This document shows, piece by piece, positions 63,641 to 64,000 of a DNA stretch of 64,000 nucleotides. The notes beneath the pieces were generated by a model. The model saw only the letters and a list, made by a program, of their open reading frames with translations. It searched no databases and was not told where the DNA came from. The DNA comes from Ulota crispa (taxonomy: Eukaryota; Streptophyta; Bryopsida; Orthotrichales; Orthotrichaceae): positions 5,828,001 to 5,892,000 of the forward strand of contig OY987250.1 of NCBI GenBank assembly GCA_963920765.1, given 5' to 3'. Position 1 is the first letter of the stretch, and the number at the start of each line of letters is the position of its first letter. A program made the translations under genes and the position numbers.

Positions 63641-63659
63641 TTAATAAACAATATTGAAG

Positions 63660-64000
63660 CACCAATGTCCTTTAATTAGGCTTTTTTAACCCCCTCAAAG
63701 CATCTTTAGTGTTGCACTTCAAAATTAGCACGTCAAGAGATTACATTTATTTTTGAGAAGCCCTCAAAATTCTTGTTCTTCACCCTTGCACTTCAAATGT
63801 GTTCCATAAAAGGTTATTTGACCATTCACCAAGGGAAATATATGATACAACTCACAAAACTTAAGATGAGTAATGTTTTGAAAGACCATTATTTTGACAC
63901 CTTAAAATGGAGTGTCATGAGAGTATTTTAATGGCCCCAAAACACTTATCATTTATGCTTAAGGTGTGTGAAACCCTCACATGGCAACGTTGGGTATGCT
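63660..64000. repeat. Partial relative of the 13545-14130 element
   Basis: CCCTCAAAGCATCTTTAGTG, GAAGCCCTCAAAATTCTTG and CTTCAAATGTGTTCC follow the order of text at 13550-13760 with many changes. It runs off the window edge. Confidence 0.45.

Overview
The window is nuclear DNA of a land plant. The evidence is intron-rich genes with GT-AG junctions, plant-specific families (an LRR-VIII-type receptor kinase and a CLASSY-type SNF2 protein) and a very dense load of small DNA transposons. I cannot fix the lineage from the sequence; a non-flowering plant is a guess. Gene exons are GC-moderate and the spacers are AT-rich.  Layout. 1103-6372 (+): cytoplasmic half of an LRR receptor-like kinase; the ectodomain is not in the window. 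7176-9733 (-): two-exon organellar 5'-3' exonuclease, convergent with the kinase. 9.9-15.1 kb: stacked DNA transposons, including a Helitron inserted in a Harbinger-like foldback element. 15724-17588 and 24456-26168 (+): two BTB/POZ paralogs inside a roughly 3 kb segmental duplication; the first copy has a premature stop. 17.8-23.1 kb between them: foldback elements, several flanked by TTAA. 26.3-29.1 kb: repeats and a minisatellite. 29152-37546 (-): complete 24-exon exosome nuclease DIS3/RRP44, every intron phase consistent, 937 aa. 37.85-40.41 kb: four transposable elements almost end to end. 42911-51379 (+): CLASSY-like SNF2 ATPase, a component class that recruits RNA polymerase IV for RNA-directed DNA methylation; its first exon junction is unresolved. 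51.4-53.3 kb: an orphan exon-like ORF and a decayed Tc1-type transposase. 53.7-55.8 kb: two Helitrons facing each other 3' end to 3' end, both carrying a minisatellite, followed by further Helitron pieces. 57272-59589 (-): small mitochondrial chaperone TIM13, with two copies of one MITE in its intron. 60.2-64 kb: no gene recognised, several repeats.  The genes are functionally independent housekeeping and signalling genes (organelle DNA maintenance, RNA decay, mitochondrial import, receptor signalling, probable ubiquitin-ligase adaptors), plus one gene of the silencing machinery. No operon-like relation is implied.  The strongest unusual signals are in the mobile DNA: (1) a foldback family flanked by TTAA whose ends begin CCC, resembling piggyBac and supported by an empty-site comparison; (2) a Helitron whose exact removal restores a broken palindrome; (3) a 3'-to-3' Helitron pair; (4) a Tc1-like transposase fossil; (5) a run of elements that share target sites. 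I did not find a convincing new enzymatic or defence system.
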